This document shows, in pieces, positions 41,434 to 49,743 of a DNA stretch of 64,000 nucleotides. The stretch comes from Streptomyces sp. 846.5 (GTDB taxonomy: Bacteria; Actinomycetota; Actinomycetes; Streptomycetales; Streptomycetaceae), in NCBI RefSeq assembly GCF_004365705.1, contig NZ_SOBN01000001.1, positions 1-64,000 of the forward strand, given 5' to 3'. A model generated the notes under the pieces. It made no database searches, was not told the origin of the DNA, and saw only the letters and a program-made list of their open reading frames with translations. Within the stretch, counting starts at the first letter, position 1, and each line of letters opens with the position of its first letter. The position numbers and the translations under genes were made by a program.

Positions 41434-42178
41434 GTGGCACTGTCGTCCCCACCGGACCTCAAACGAAAAGGCAGCGGCTGCGCGATCTCCGTTGCCGCAG
41501 CCGGCCTGGTCGCCGTCCTGCTCATGGTCTGGGCCTACGTCAGCGTCCAGAACTGGACCAACCCGCCACCGCCTGACGTCCACAAGATCGCCACGTCGGC
41601 GGATGCCGCGGGAGCTGACCAGACGGCTACCATCCAGCTCAACAACACCCTGGCCGAGGTCCACACCGCCATCCCGTGGATCGCCACCGTTGGCCGAAGC
41701 GCTGACGACGTCTGCTCCACCAGTGACGACATCGCCTTCTTCGGCGAGAAGCCGAAGTGGTCTCCCGTCAGCTGCACCCGCACCACAGCGTGGTTCGGGG
41801 CCTTCGACGCTAATCTTCCCCGACAGCTGACTCGGATCAACCAGGCACTGAGCAAGGCCGGCTGGATGCCTCAGGGCACCCCGATGGACCAGCTCTTCCA
41901 AATCGATCAGGCCCACGCGGCGACTGCCTCCCCAACCCCTGGCCAGGCCTGGCCGGCCTACGCCTCGGGCTCCTACTCGAACGGAGGTCAGGTCCTGAAC
42001 ATCGAGGTGACTCAACTTCCACGCGTGCCGTTCAGTGACAGCCTCCAGGTCGGCCCCACGGCCACCGCACCTGCCGAGACCGCGCTGAACGGGCCGAGCA
42101 CGTTCGACCGTGAGCACCAGTCCGTCTCCATCGCCAGCCTGACTCAGAAGGCTGGCGGCGGGAACCGCTACATCATTG
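41434..42178 (+). pseudogene. Single-span membrane protein, first part, cut by IS1182
   Basis: GTG 41434 follows GAAGGAG. One membrane helix (AISVAAAGLVAVLLMVWAYV) is followed by an extracytoplasmic domain with VCSTSDDIAFFGEKPKWSPV and SCTRTTAWFGAF (two cysteines) and KAGGGNRYII at the cut. The IS lies between codons for Ile-Ile and Gly. Removing the element and one TCATTG copy joins to GVELNSQYYKAPVPSS (43981-44099) in frame, giving 287 residues. In the present state the frame ends within the IS at 42201. Function unknown. Confidence 0.78.
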
Positions 42179-43974
42179 AAGGACTCTGTCGGGAATCTTG
42201 AGGACGGGCAGTAAACGATCGTGACGTTGCGTCAGGCTTGTTGGAACGTTCTGCCGCTGTTCCCAGGAGCCTGACATGTCTCTCCAGCCTCGACCCGGAG
42301 CCGAGATCCCGCCGCTGACCGTGCGGGTCACCCGGGCCAGCAACCCCCACGGCACCACCGCGATGTGGATCCGTGACCGCCTCGACGGCCTGTGGACCGA
42401 CGAGGACTTCACCGCCTGGTACCCGCGCGACGGCCGTCCCGGGTTCTCGCCCGCGCAGCTGGCCACCGTCTGTGTGCTGCAGTACGTGATGAACCTGTCG
42501 GACCGCGAGGTCGCCGAGGCGGTGCGCTGCCGAGTCGACTTCAAGTACGCCCTCGGGCTGGAGCTGGAGGATCCCGGCTTCCACCACAGCGTCCTGTCCG
42601 ACTTCCGCGACCGGCTCGCCGAGGGCGACCGTGCCGACCGGCTGCTGGGCCTGGCACTCACCCGGATCCGGCGGGCAGGTCTGCTCAAGGGGCGCGGCAA
42701 GCAGCGCACCGACTCCACCTATGTCCTATCCGCCGCACGGGAGTTGACCCGCCTGGAGCTGGTGACCGAGGCGGTCCGTGCCGTCCTGGAGGCCGTGGCC
42801 CGAGACGCGCCGGAGCTGCTGGATGAGCTGGTCACTGCCGAGTGGGCTGAACGCTACGGGCGACAGGTGCGCCTTTGCTCCCAGCCCAGCCACCCCGTCG
42901 CCCGGATGGAACAGGTGGGCGCCGATGCTCGCGAACTGCTTGAGCGCCTCTACGCCCGCTTCCCCGGCGGCGGTGTGCCACCGCAGGCCCAGGTACTCCG
43001 AAAGATCACAGTGCAGCACTTCCTGGTGGACGGGCGCGGAAGGTTCCGGCCGCGCACTGAGCGCGACGGCCAGCCGCCCTCCCGGGTGCGGATCGAGTCG
43101 CCGTACGAGACCGAGGCACGCTGGACGCGGCGCGGCGACACCCGGTGGACCGGCTATCTCGTGCATGTGACCGAGACCTGCGACGACAAGAGTGTCAACG
43201 TCATCACCGACGTGGCCACGGTCGTTTCCAGCGCGGACAGCCAGGCCTTGCCCGGCATCCACGCCCGCCTCAGGCAGCGCCGGCTGCTGCCAAGTCAGCA
43301 CCTGGTCGACGGCGGCTACACCTCCGTCGCCGGCATGGACGATGCCGCCCGCCTCCATCGCGTCACTCTGGTCGGGCCGCTTCCCTCCAGTGCCAGTCCG
43401 CAGCACCGGGCCCAGGACGGCTTCGGCCGGGAGAACTTCATCATCGACTTTGACCAACGCGAGGTCACCTGTCCCAATGGGCAGGTCAGCGGCAACTGGC
43501 GGGATCTTCCGGTGAAGGAGCCGACCTCGGTGGTGGTCCGCTTCGACGCCCGCCAGTGCGGTCGCTGCCCCGAGAAGAGCGCGTGCACCCCGGGCCCGTT
43601 CCGCAGCCTGTACTTCCCCACCCGCCACCTGCATGAACTCCAGGCCAAGAACCGCGCTGACCAGCAGGATAAGGACTGGCGCAGGCTCTACGGGCTGCGC
43701 TCGGGAGCCGAGGGCACCATCGAGGAGTTCGTGGACGGCCATCGAGGACGGCGCTGCCGCTACCGCGGCATGGCCAAGACCCACGTCCAGCACGTCCTGA
43801 CCGCACTCGCGATCAACGTCGAGCGGCTGAGCTTTCAAGAGCCCGCCGACAGCTCCTACCGGCTCCGGCCTCCCACGGCGTTCCAGCAGTACCTCGACGC
43901 ACGCGGCCTGCCCCGACCCCTGTGGTGGCGGCAAGGCAAATGACCCCGGCCCTCAAGATTCCCGACAGAGTCCC
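42179..43974 (+). mobile_element. IS1182-family element, intact (about 1796 bp)
   Basis: The ends carry a perfect 23-bp inverted repeat, GGACTCTGTCGGGAATCTTG-AGG, at 42181-42203 and 43951-43973. A TCATTG direct repeat flanks it (42173-42178 and 43975-43980). It contains one intact transposase gene and interrupts the membrane protein gene at 41434. Confidence 0.9.
42276..43943 (+). CDS. IS1182-family transposase
   Basis: 555 residues from ATG 42276. Features of the family: WTDEDFTAWYPRDGRPGFSP, SDREVAEAVRCRVDFKYALG near the N-terminus, RTDSTYVLSAARELTRLELV with the first Asp, LVDGGYTSVAGMDDAARLH with the second Asp, and EGTIEEFVDGHRGRRCRYRG with the Glu. It also has a C-x2-C-x-K zinc-like CGRCPEKSAC. 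No frameshift, in contrast to the IS1182 copy at 9.9-11.3 kb, to which it is only distantly similar. Confidence 0.92.
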   Translation: MSLQPRPGAEIPPLTVRVTRASNPHGTTAMWIRDRLDGLWTDEDFTAWYPRDGRPGFSPAQLATVCVLQYVMNLSDREVAEAVRCRVDFKYALGLELEDPGFHHSVLSDFRDRLAEGDRADRLLGLALTRIRRAGLLKGRGKQRTDSTYVLSAARELTRLELVTEAVRAVLEAVARDAPELLDELVTAEWAERYGRQVRLCSQPSHPVARMEQVGADARELLERLYARFPGGGVPPQAQVLRKITVQHFLVDGRGRFRPRTERDGQPPSRVRIESPYETEARWTRRGDTRWTGYLVHVTETCDDKSVNVITDVATVVSSADSQALPGIHARLRQRRLLPSQHLVDGGYTSVAGMDDAARLHRVTLVGPLPSSASPQHRAQDGFGRENFIIDFDQREVTCPNGQVSGNWRDLPVKEPTSVVVRFDARQCGRCPEKSACTPGPFRSLYFPTRHLHELQAKNRADQQDKDWRRLYGLRSGAEGTIEEFVDGHRGRRCRYRGMAKTHVQHVLTALAINVERLSFQEPADSSYRLRPPTAFQQYLDARGLPRPLWWRQGK

Positions 43975-44099
43975 TCATTGGCGTTGAGCTCAACAGCCAG
44001 TACTACAAGGCACCGGTCCCCAGTTCACCGGTGCCGGCTGCACCGTCGCAGCGCGGCGGCTACGCCTGCCGCACCGGCAGTGCTTGCGTCGGCGGCTGA
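43975..44099 (+). pseudogene. Membrane protein, last part beyond IS1182
   Basis: After the target repeat the frame reads GVELNSQYYKAPVPSSPVPA, APSQRGGYACRTG and stops at 44099. It restores the C-terminus of the gene begun at 41434. Confidence 0.75.
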
Positions 44100-44275
44100 C
44101 AGCGCGGGTCAAGTAGCGCCAGCGGCACCGACGGAAGGAGGGAATAGCGCACGGTCGGAATATTCGGCTCTGTCACTGATCTTGTGGTCGGGGGTGCTGT
44201 CGGTGGCGCCTGTCATCTTGTCCCTGGTGTACTTCGCCGGGTTTCGAGGCGCTTCTTCCTCATCTGTCTGGTGTC

Positions 44276-44374
44276 GTGCTGGAGTTGGTCGAGCGATCGG
44301 CCGACGGGATTACGATGCATGCCCGTGTGCGTGCGGTCGACGCCCCGTGTTCGCGCTGTCAGTGCATGTCTGCG
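44276..44374 (+). pseudogene. ISL3-family transposase N-terminal fragment
   Basis: Reads VLELVERSADGITMHARVRA and VDAPCSRCQC, the start-proximal C-x-x-C zinc motif region of ISL3-type transposases. It is one of three ISL3-like remnants in the window (also 8136-8270 and 50650-51031). Nothing else of the element is recognisable; the 170 nt before it hold no gene. Confidence 0.5.
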
Positions 44375-44452
44375 CCAGGTCCGTAGCCTGGTCGCTGCAC
44401 GGAAGCGGTGATGCGTGTGCACGCCGGCCTGTCGCGCCGGGGGTGGTCTGCC

Positions 44453-44647
44453 GTGCCTGAACAGGCCGTCATGTCCCTGGTGATTGTGAGAGGCCAGGCC
44501 GACGCTGAGGATCTGGCCGCGCTCACCGCGGTTCTCCTGGCTCGTACGCGGCGCCGCCCGGCCCCAGATTCCTCATCTCGCAGCACCGTCCGGTGGCGTC
44601 GGCTGGAGCGTGTGCCGAGCTTCCGCGCCTATTCCTGGCAGGGCTGA
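44453..44647 (+). CDS. accE: Acyl-CoA carboxylase epsilon-subunit-like protein
   Basis: 64 residues from GTG 44453. Reads SLVIVRGQADAEDLAALTAV, LLARTRRRPA and WRRLERVPSFRAYSWQG at the stop. The rGxPtxeElAAL...W pattern and the final R-x-P-x-x-W are those of AccE/PccE epsilon subunits, which stabilise the biotin carboxylase-carboxyltransferase complex in actinomycetes. It normally follows an accB/pccB beta-subunit gene; none is seen here, so it is an orphan and may be a displaced duplicate. A hairpin overlaps its stop. Confidence 0.72.
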   Translation: MPEQAVMSLVIVRGQADAEDLAALTAVLLARTRRRPAPDSSSRSTVRWRRLERVPSFRAYSWQG

Positions 44648-44681
44648 CCGGAGCCCGGCTTGCGCGTCCCCGGCTCCGGTC
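44646..44681. terminator. Hairpin between accE-like and MFS genes
   Basis: GACCGGAGCC (44646-44655) and GGCTCCGGTC (44672-44681) form a 10-bp stem with a 16-nt loop between convergent genes; it may work both ways. Confidence 0.6.
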
Positions 44682-44718
44682 AAGCCCAGTCGATGTGACG
44701 GGCCCCAGCCGGTGGTCG

Positions 44719-46140
44719 TCAGGCAGTCGTGGCGGTCCTCGCCGTGCTGTTCTCGGGGCGGGCGACGAGCCGCCAGGCGGCCAGGGCGCCGGCGAGGTAG
44801 GCGATGGCGACGACCAGGAAGGACAGGGCGGCGCCGTGGTTCCAGTCGGGCGTGGAGTGCAGCACGATGCCGACGGCCGCGATGCCGACCAGCGAGCCGA
44901 TCTGGCGGTTGCTGTTGAGCACCGAGCCCGCGGTGTTGGCGTGCTCCGGGCCTGCGGCGTCCACCAGGGCCGCGGTCATGCCGGGCGAGATGATCCCGGC
45001 ACCGATGTTGGCGATGCCCACGGCCAGGGCCAGGGCCCAGTACGGAGTGGACGCCGACACTGTGATCATGGTGAGTGAGGCGACTCCCGCGACCAGCAGG
45101 AAGGTCGTCAGCAGCAGGCCGTTGGAGAACCGCGCAGAGATCCGTGAGTACACGACGTTGGCGAGCGGGAAGAAGATCGTCATCGGCAGCAGTTCGAGTC
45201 CTGCCTGGAACGCACTGGCACCGCGCGCGTGCTGGAGGTAGAGGCCGAGCATGAAGACCGACCCGAAGAGCGCGAAGTTGAACAGGAAGCCCACGACATT
45301 GGCTCCGCGGAAACCAGGGCTGCGGAACAGCGCCCACGGCATGACCGGGTTCTCGGCGCTGCGCTCGCGACCGGCCACGAGCGCGGCCGCAGCTGCGGCG
45401 ACCAGGTACGAGGCGAGTACCGGTGCTGCGGTCCAGCCCAGTTGCGGGCCCTCGATCAACGCGAAGCTCGCGGCGGCCAGGGCGATGATCCAGGTGATGT
45501 GGCCGGGGACGGCCAGCCTGGAGGTGCGGCCCTGGATCGGGGCGATGAAGCGGTAGGTCATCACCATGCCGATGGCTCCGATCGGCAGGTTCAGCAGGAA
45601 GACGGACTGCCAGCCGAAGGCGCTGACCATCAGGCCGCCGATCGTGGGCCCCAGGCCGGAGGAGGTGGCCACGATCGCCGACCACAGACCGAGCATCCGG
45701 GTGCGCTTGCGCTTGTCCGGGAACGAGAAGACCAGCAGCGACAGCGAACTGGGCATGAAAAGCGCGGCTCCCGCGCCCTGGACGAGCCTGGCTGCGATCA
45801 GGATCCCGGGATCGGAGGAGAGCGCGCATCCCAGCGAGGCCACGAAGAAGACTGCCATGCCCCACATGTAGATGGTCTTCGGGCCCACCTTGTTGGCCAG
45901 GACGCCCGCGAGCATCAGCAGCGAGGCGAAGGTGAGGACGTAGCCGTCGACGATCCAGGTGAGCTGGGTCAGCGAGGTGTGCATCCGCTCCTGGATGGTC
46001 GCGCCTGCCACGTTCACCACGGTGACGTCCAGGGTCGCCATGACGAAGCCCGTGGCCAGCGCGGTGATCTTCAGGCCGCCGGATGCCCGCTGGTGGGGGG
46101 CGGAGGCGTTGCGTGCTGCGTCGACTTGAGTCGCTGTCAT
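44719..46140 (-). CDS. DHA2-type MFS drug exporter (14 helices)
   Basis: 473 residues from ATG 46140. About 14 hydrophobic segments. Characteristic motifs: FVMATLDVTVVNVAGATIQE (motif D1, LDxTVVNVA) in helix 1, SSLSLLVFSFPDKRKRTRML in the 2-3 loop region and SGLGPTIGGLMVSAFGWQSV FLLNLPIG (motif C) in helix 5. This is the EmrB/QacA family of proton-coupled multidrug exporters. The divergent ArsR-like regulator at 46437 and the palindrome between them suggest substrate-induced control. Intact. Confidence 0.9.
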   Translation of the reverse strand: MTATQVDAARNASAPHQRASGGLKITALATGFVMATLDVTVVNVAGATIQERMHTSLTQLTWIVDGYVLTFASLLMLAGVLANKVGPKTIYMWGMAVFFVASLGCALSSDPGILIAARLVQGAGAALFMPSSLSLLVFSFPDKRKRTRMLGLWSAIVATSSGLGPTIGGLMVSAFGWQSVFLLNLPIGAIGMVMTYRFIAPIQGRTSRLAVPGHITWIIALAAASFALIEGPQLGWTAAPVLASYLVAAAAAALVAGRERSAENPVMPWALFRSPGFRGANVVGFLFNFALFGSVFMLGLYLQHARGASAFQAGLELLPMTIFFPLANVVYSRISARFSNGLLLTTFLLVAGVASLTMITVSASTPYWALALAVGIANIGAGIISPGMTAALVDAAGPEHANTAGSVLNSNRQIGSLVGIAAVGIVLHSTPDWNHGAALSFLVVAIAYLAGALAAWRLVARPENSTARTATTA

Positions 46141-46362
46141 CGATCTGCTCCTGTGCGGGGCGAGCCGCGGTCCGCTGCCCGGCGGCTGGTCACGGCGCGG
46201 CTTGTCGAGGACCAGGCACCGGCACCGGCACCGGCACCGGGGGAACGCCGGCGGAGGTCGGCGCCAGGGTGGGCAGGAAATGCCCGGCCTGCGAACAGGC
46301 TTGCTGCGCCGCCTGTTTGAGGCGGTGGCACGTCTCCACTGAAGCCCATATGTCGACCCCTG

Positions 46363-46390
46363 TCAAACTTTGATACATATCAACCTTTGA
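46363..46390. promoter_or_regulatory. Operator-like palindrome between MFS and ArsR-like genes
   Basis: A 28-bp near-perfect palindrome with the core TTTGATACATATCAA and outer TCAAA/TTTGA arms. It lies 47 nt before the regulator start and is notably A+T-rich for this genome. A good candidate binding site for the product of 46437. Confidence 0.7.
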
Positions 46391-46436
46391 CTGGCGTCGT
46401 ACTATAGGAAGACGCAACGACGAGGAGCCGGACGCA

Positions 46437-46772
46437 ATGGCCGCACAGACCACGACGCAACGCATCACGGACCACCCCGACGCGGACTCGATCACCCTCC
46501 AGTGCGTCCTGGAGGCGCTCGTGGACCCCGTACGCCGCAGCATCGTGCGCCAACTCGCTCAGGCAGCCGACGCTATGGCCTGCGGCACCTTCGACATCGT
46601 GGTCTCACGCTCCACCGGCACCCACCACTTCCGGGTACTGCGCCAGGCAGGAGTCATCCGGCAGTACTACGTCGGCACCTCCCGCATGAACATCCTGCGC
46701 CGAGACGACCTGGAACAGACATTCCCCGGACTGCTGTCCGCGATCGTCCGCGCGGCCGCACAGGAGCGCTGA
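46437..46772 (+). CDS. ArsR-like winged-helix regulator
   Basis: 111 residues from ATG 46437, preceded by GACGAGGAGCC. The winged helix spans CVLEALVDPVRRSIVRQLAQ, VSRSTGTHHFRVLRQAGVIR (recognition helix) and QYYVGTSRMNILRRDDLEQT (wing). No metal-binding cysteine pair of the classic ArsR type is present (one Cys in MACGTFD). It is divergent from the DHA2 pump and likely represses it by binding the palindrome at 46363-46390. Intact. Confidence 0.85.
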   Translation: MAAQTTTQRITDHPDADSITLQCVLEALVDPVRRSIVRQLAQAADAMACGTFDIVVSRSTGTHHFRVLRQAGVIRQYYVGTSRMNILRRDDLEQTFPGLLSAIVRAAAQER

Positions 46773-47246
46773 CCCGGGCCGGGGAGCCCCGGTCGCACGG
46801 CGACGGGGCGCGCGACCGGGGTTCCTCCGCCGCCCTGGTTCGCCGTCGGCCCCGGCACCGTTCCTCCTGTCGCTGCCCCCGGTGCCGGCGGCAGCGCGGA
46901 CCAGGCCCGCGAGGCCGTCGCCCGGCTCCGGCTGGTGCCGGTCCAGGCCGCCGTGCTGGAGACCGCGGTGGTCGATGTCGGTACCGAGCCTGGTCAGGTC
47001 GGCTTGCATGACCAGTAGGTGCGACTTGCCGACCGTGGTGAACAGTGTCGGCTGGATACAGCTCGTGCGGAGGGGCCTGCCCGCTACGGCTCAACAACTC
47101 CGCGAAGATCGGCTTCTCGAAGAGGCATCAGCCAGCGGCGCTGATCACCTGTGTGCTCTGTTCAACATCACCCCTGCTACCGGGCTGCGCTACGTCCGAC
47201 CCTTCTGGCCGGACCCAGGACCCGGGCATCGCCAGTGAGCGCCCGT
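46773..47246. other. Gene-poor stretch
   Basis: No convincing gene in about 470 nt. A minus-strand frame starting near 47009 reads MQADLTRLGTDID and then loses sense; it may be the start of a broken gene. GC is high with no clear repeats. Confidence 0.4.
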
Positions 47247-47270
47247 CGCCTGAGTACGCGTACTCAGGCG
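47247..47270. promoter_or_regulatory. Perfect 24-bp palindrome with TGAGTACGCGTACTCA core
   Basis: All 24 bases are self-complementary (arms CGCC and GGCG around the 16-nt core). It lies 60 nt before the GTG of the membrane protein at 47331. Related to 41360-41375. Confidence 0.65.
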
Positions 47271-47330
47271 AAGGGCAGGCGAGCTGAGGCAGAGTACTCC
47301 CGTTGCGGAAGACGATCACGGGAGTGCGCA

Positions 47331-48284
47331 GTGAGCAGCGTGGGGACAGCTGAGCCGATATCAGGGCCGCGGCGGCCGAGCGGGCGCACGCTGCGCGCGG
47401 CCGCAGTGGGGCTCGGCCTCGTGGTGGCGCTGTTCCTCGCGGAGTGGCTGCTGGTCTCTTCCTCCGCCTGCCGGAACGCCCCCGGCTGGGGCTGCCTCGG
47501 GGTGGTCGTGCTGTGGGGCGACGCCACCCCGTTCGTGCTGCTTATCGTCGGGTGGCCGGTGTTGCGGATGCTTGGGGTGCGCCCGGCGTGGCTCACCGCG
47601 CTGCTCGGCGCCGGTCTGAGCTGGTACCTGCTGCGGTATCTGACGGCAGTGGACAGCCTCCCGGCGCTCCCGGGCGGCGTCAGCTGGGTCCAGTTCGCGC
47701 TGCCGACTGCCGCCTTCGCCCTCGCGGCGTGGTTCACCGCGTCTCTGCGCCCGTGGCTGCCGCGCGTGGCGACGGTGGTGGCGCTTGCGCTGGTGGTGCC
47801 GGTGAACACGTTCGCCGTCTCGCAGGTCAACGACAGCCGGCAGGATGCGGCCTTGTCGGCGAGCTCGGTCCCGCTGCTCGGACCGCAGGTCCCCAGCGGC
47901 TACCACATCGAAGGCGTCGGGACCCAGACCCTCACCGCTCCCACCTTCTTCTACCGTCTCGCCCCCGACGGTCGGCAGGCGACCACCATGGCGGAGCTGC
48001 AGCGCGAGATCCAGGTCATCGTCGCGCCGGTGCAGCCGCAGTTCACCCCACCGTCGCACTGCGCCGCGATCAACTCCAGCTATCCCGTCCCGGCCCCCGC
48101 CTGTACCGCCGTCGCGCCGGGGGTGTGGCGTTCGGGGAACTCGCAGTACGTGTCCTACTACATCCGGGTTGGCGACACGGTGGCGGTCATCCAGGCGACC
48201 TCGCCGCCGGTGAGCACGGCTGTGCTGACCTCAATCGCTCGGAGCATGAGCGTCCGTCAGCCGTCCTACTTCACCGGAGGGTGA
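47331..48284 (+). CDS. Membrane protein with extracytoplasmic domain, unknown function
   Basis: 317 residues from GTG 47331, with GGGAG upstream. Four or five membrane segments: RAAAVGLGLVVALFLAEWLL, FVLLIVGWPVLRMLGV, LTALLGAGLSWYLLRYL, FALPTAAFALAAWFTASL and VATVVALALVVPVNTFAVS. A C-terminal domain of about 130 residues then lies outside (GPQVPSGYHIEGVGTQTLTA, FTPPSHCAAINSSYPVPAPA, VAVIQATSPPVSTAVLTSIA) with two cysteines. I do not recognise the family. A perfect 24-bp palindrome sits 60 nt upstream and may control it. Intact. Confidence 0.72.
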   Translation: MSSVGTAEPISGPRRPSGRTLRAAAVGLGLVVALFLAEWLLVSSSACRNAPGWGCLGVVVLWGDATPFVLLIVGWPVLRMLGVRPAWLTALLGAGLSWYLLRYLTAVDSLPALPGGVSWVQFALPTAAFALAAWFTASLRPWLPRVATVVALALVVPVNTFAVSQVNDSRQDAALSASSVPLLGPQVPSGYHIEGVGTQTLTAPTFFYRLAPDGRQATTMAELQREIQVIVAPVQPQFTPPSHCAAINSSYPVPAPACTAVAPGVWRSGNSQYVSYYIRVGDTVAVIQATSPPVSTAVLTSIARSMSVRQPSYFTGG

Positions 48285-48648
48285 AGGGCTGTTTGGGCTG
48301 CGGCCCTGCCGAGGAACTGCCCACGGGCCGGGAAGTTGACCGCTGGTGGTCCATTGACCTGCGATGGCTAACCTTGATGTCCGGAGAAAGTCGTCCGCTT
48401 GAGGGAGACGTTGAACGAGGCCGTCGACGCCATCACTCGCGGCAGCAATCGCTACCACCTGGCTTCCGTGGCCGGAGGGGCGACCTGGGCGCTGTTCGCA
48501 GGCCCGGGGGCCGAGAAGCCCGACGCGGACCATGCGCTCGCTGTTGTCGCAGAGGGTCCAGGCAGGTCCGGGGAGGCGCAGTTGCTGGGGCGCGGTGGCC
48601 GCAAGACCGACTCCTCGACTGGGCGACGTCGCCCGGGGGCCGCAGCGC
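48285..48648. other. Mostly gene-free; one doubtful frame
   Basis: A plus-strand frame from TTG 48399 (LRETLNEAVDAITRGSNRYH, LASVAGGATWALFAGPG) looks protein-like for about 50 codons, then merges into the HA-domain remnant. It may be the 5' end of a truncated gene. No start signal is convincing. Confidence 0.35.
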
Positions 48649-48846
48649 GGCCTCCACACGCGGCCTCGCGGCCTTGGCGCAGTACCGGGAGCGGACGGGC
48701 TCGGTGGTGGTGCCAGGGGCCACGCTGAGGAGGTCGTCTGCGGCGCTGAGGACGGGGCGGTGGTGGAGCTGGGCATCTGGCTGAGCAACACCAAGAGCCG
48801 CCGCGAGAAGCTCACCTCGGACCAGCTGGCGGACGGGCTCTGGTCG
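48649..48846 (+). pseudogene. Third helicase-associated-domain fragment, frameshifted
   Basis: Reads TRGLAALAQYRERTGSVVVP in one frame, then after a frameshift near 48716 HAEEVVCGAEDGAVVELGIW and LSNTKSRREKLTSDQLADGL in the next. This is one HA repeat, close in sequence to the fragment at the window start. Both sides are truncated. Confidence 0.65.
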
Positions 48847-48852
48847 GGCCGG

Positions 48853-49476
48853 TCAACGACTTACGTCGACCGGACCATTCAGGCCGAGGCTGAAGTTGTC
48901 GCTGGGGCCGCGGGCACTTGGGGCGTCGATGTGCATGCTGGTGTAGCGGCCGCCCGTGAGGCCTCTGACCGTCACGGTGGCGGGGTACGAAACGGAGCCA
49001 CCGGCGGCGCAGTTCGGAATGCACGTGTTCCCTCGGAGCTGGCCGGTGGCGGTCGCGGTGGGTCCTCCCCAGCCGGACCAGGCCAGGCCCTGCAAGGCCA
49101 GGCCCCCGTCGCCGCAGGCGAGAATGAACCCGGCGGGCTGGCCGACCGGCTGCCCATCGCAGCCGTAGATCACAACCTGGGGCGCCGCTGAGGTCGCGGC
49201 ACCCTGGGCGTGGGCGTTTGGTGTGGCGTGCGGCGAAGTGGCGGTGACGGTCACCGTGGGCTGCACCGTGTGCGCGCTCGTCTGCAGGGCCGAGGTGTGC
49301 GCAGGTGCGGTGATGCTCGCGGCGGGGGTCCTCGGGGCGGGCACGGTCTGGTGGGTGACGGTCGCAGTCACCGTACGTGTCGGGGCGTTGACCGACTGGG
49401 AGGTGGTTCCGGATGAGCAGGCCGCGACGGCGGCCAAGGTACCCGCCGTTGCGGCAGCGACCAACAGACCTTTCAC
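48853..49476 (-). CDS. Secreted lipoprotein, unknown function
   Basis: 207 residues from GTG/ATG 49476. A lipoprotein signal is clear: MKGLLVAAATAGTLAAVAAC with lipobox VAAC. A long Thr/Ser/Ala/Pro-rich linker (about residues 25-95) follows, then a small domain with VIYGCDGQPVGQPAGFILAC and NTCIPNCAAGGSVSYPATVT, four cysteines that could form two disulfides. No catalytic motif. Anchored on the outer face of the membrane. Its 3' end abuts the HA-domain remnant, but the stop looks native. Confidence 0.75.
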   Translation of the reverse strand: MKGLLVAAATAGTLAAVAACSSGTTSQSVNAPTRTVTATVTHQTVPAPRTPAASITAPAHTSALQTSAHTVQPTVTVTATSPHATPNAHAQGAATSAAPQVVIYGCDGQPVGQPAGFILACGDGGLALQGLAWSGWGGPTATATGQLRGNTCIPNCAAGGSVSYPATVTVRGLTGGRYTSMHIDAPSARGPSDNFSLGLNGPVDVSR

Positions 49477-49743
49477 TCCCTCAGGCTAGGCCGGGCGGTG
49501 ATCGCACGCATCCCAGGCTGCGGCGGCGTGCCGACGCCCGACCTGAGTGGTGCCAGCAGAGCCCATCCGGCGAGACGGGGAGCTTGGAGGTTGAACCCGG
49601 TCAGCCCTGTCCGGTCGACTTCGCCGGACCACACGGCCGTGCGTCGCCCGCGGTGCACCCGATCAGTCAGAAGCGACACCCCGATGGAGCCCCCCAACAG
49701 CCCGCCGCCCGGCTGTCAGACCACGGGCCTAACGTTCTCTCCT

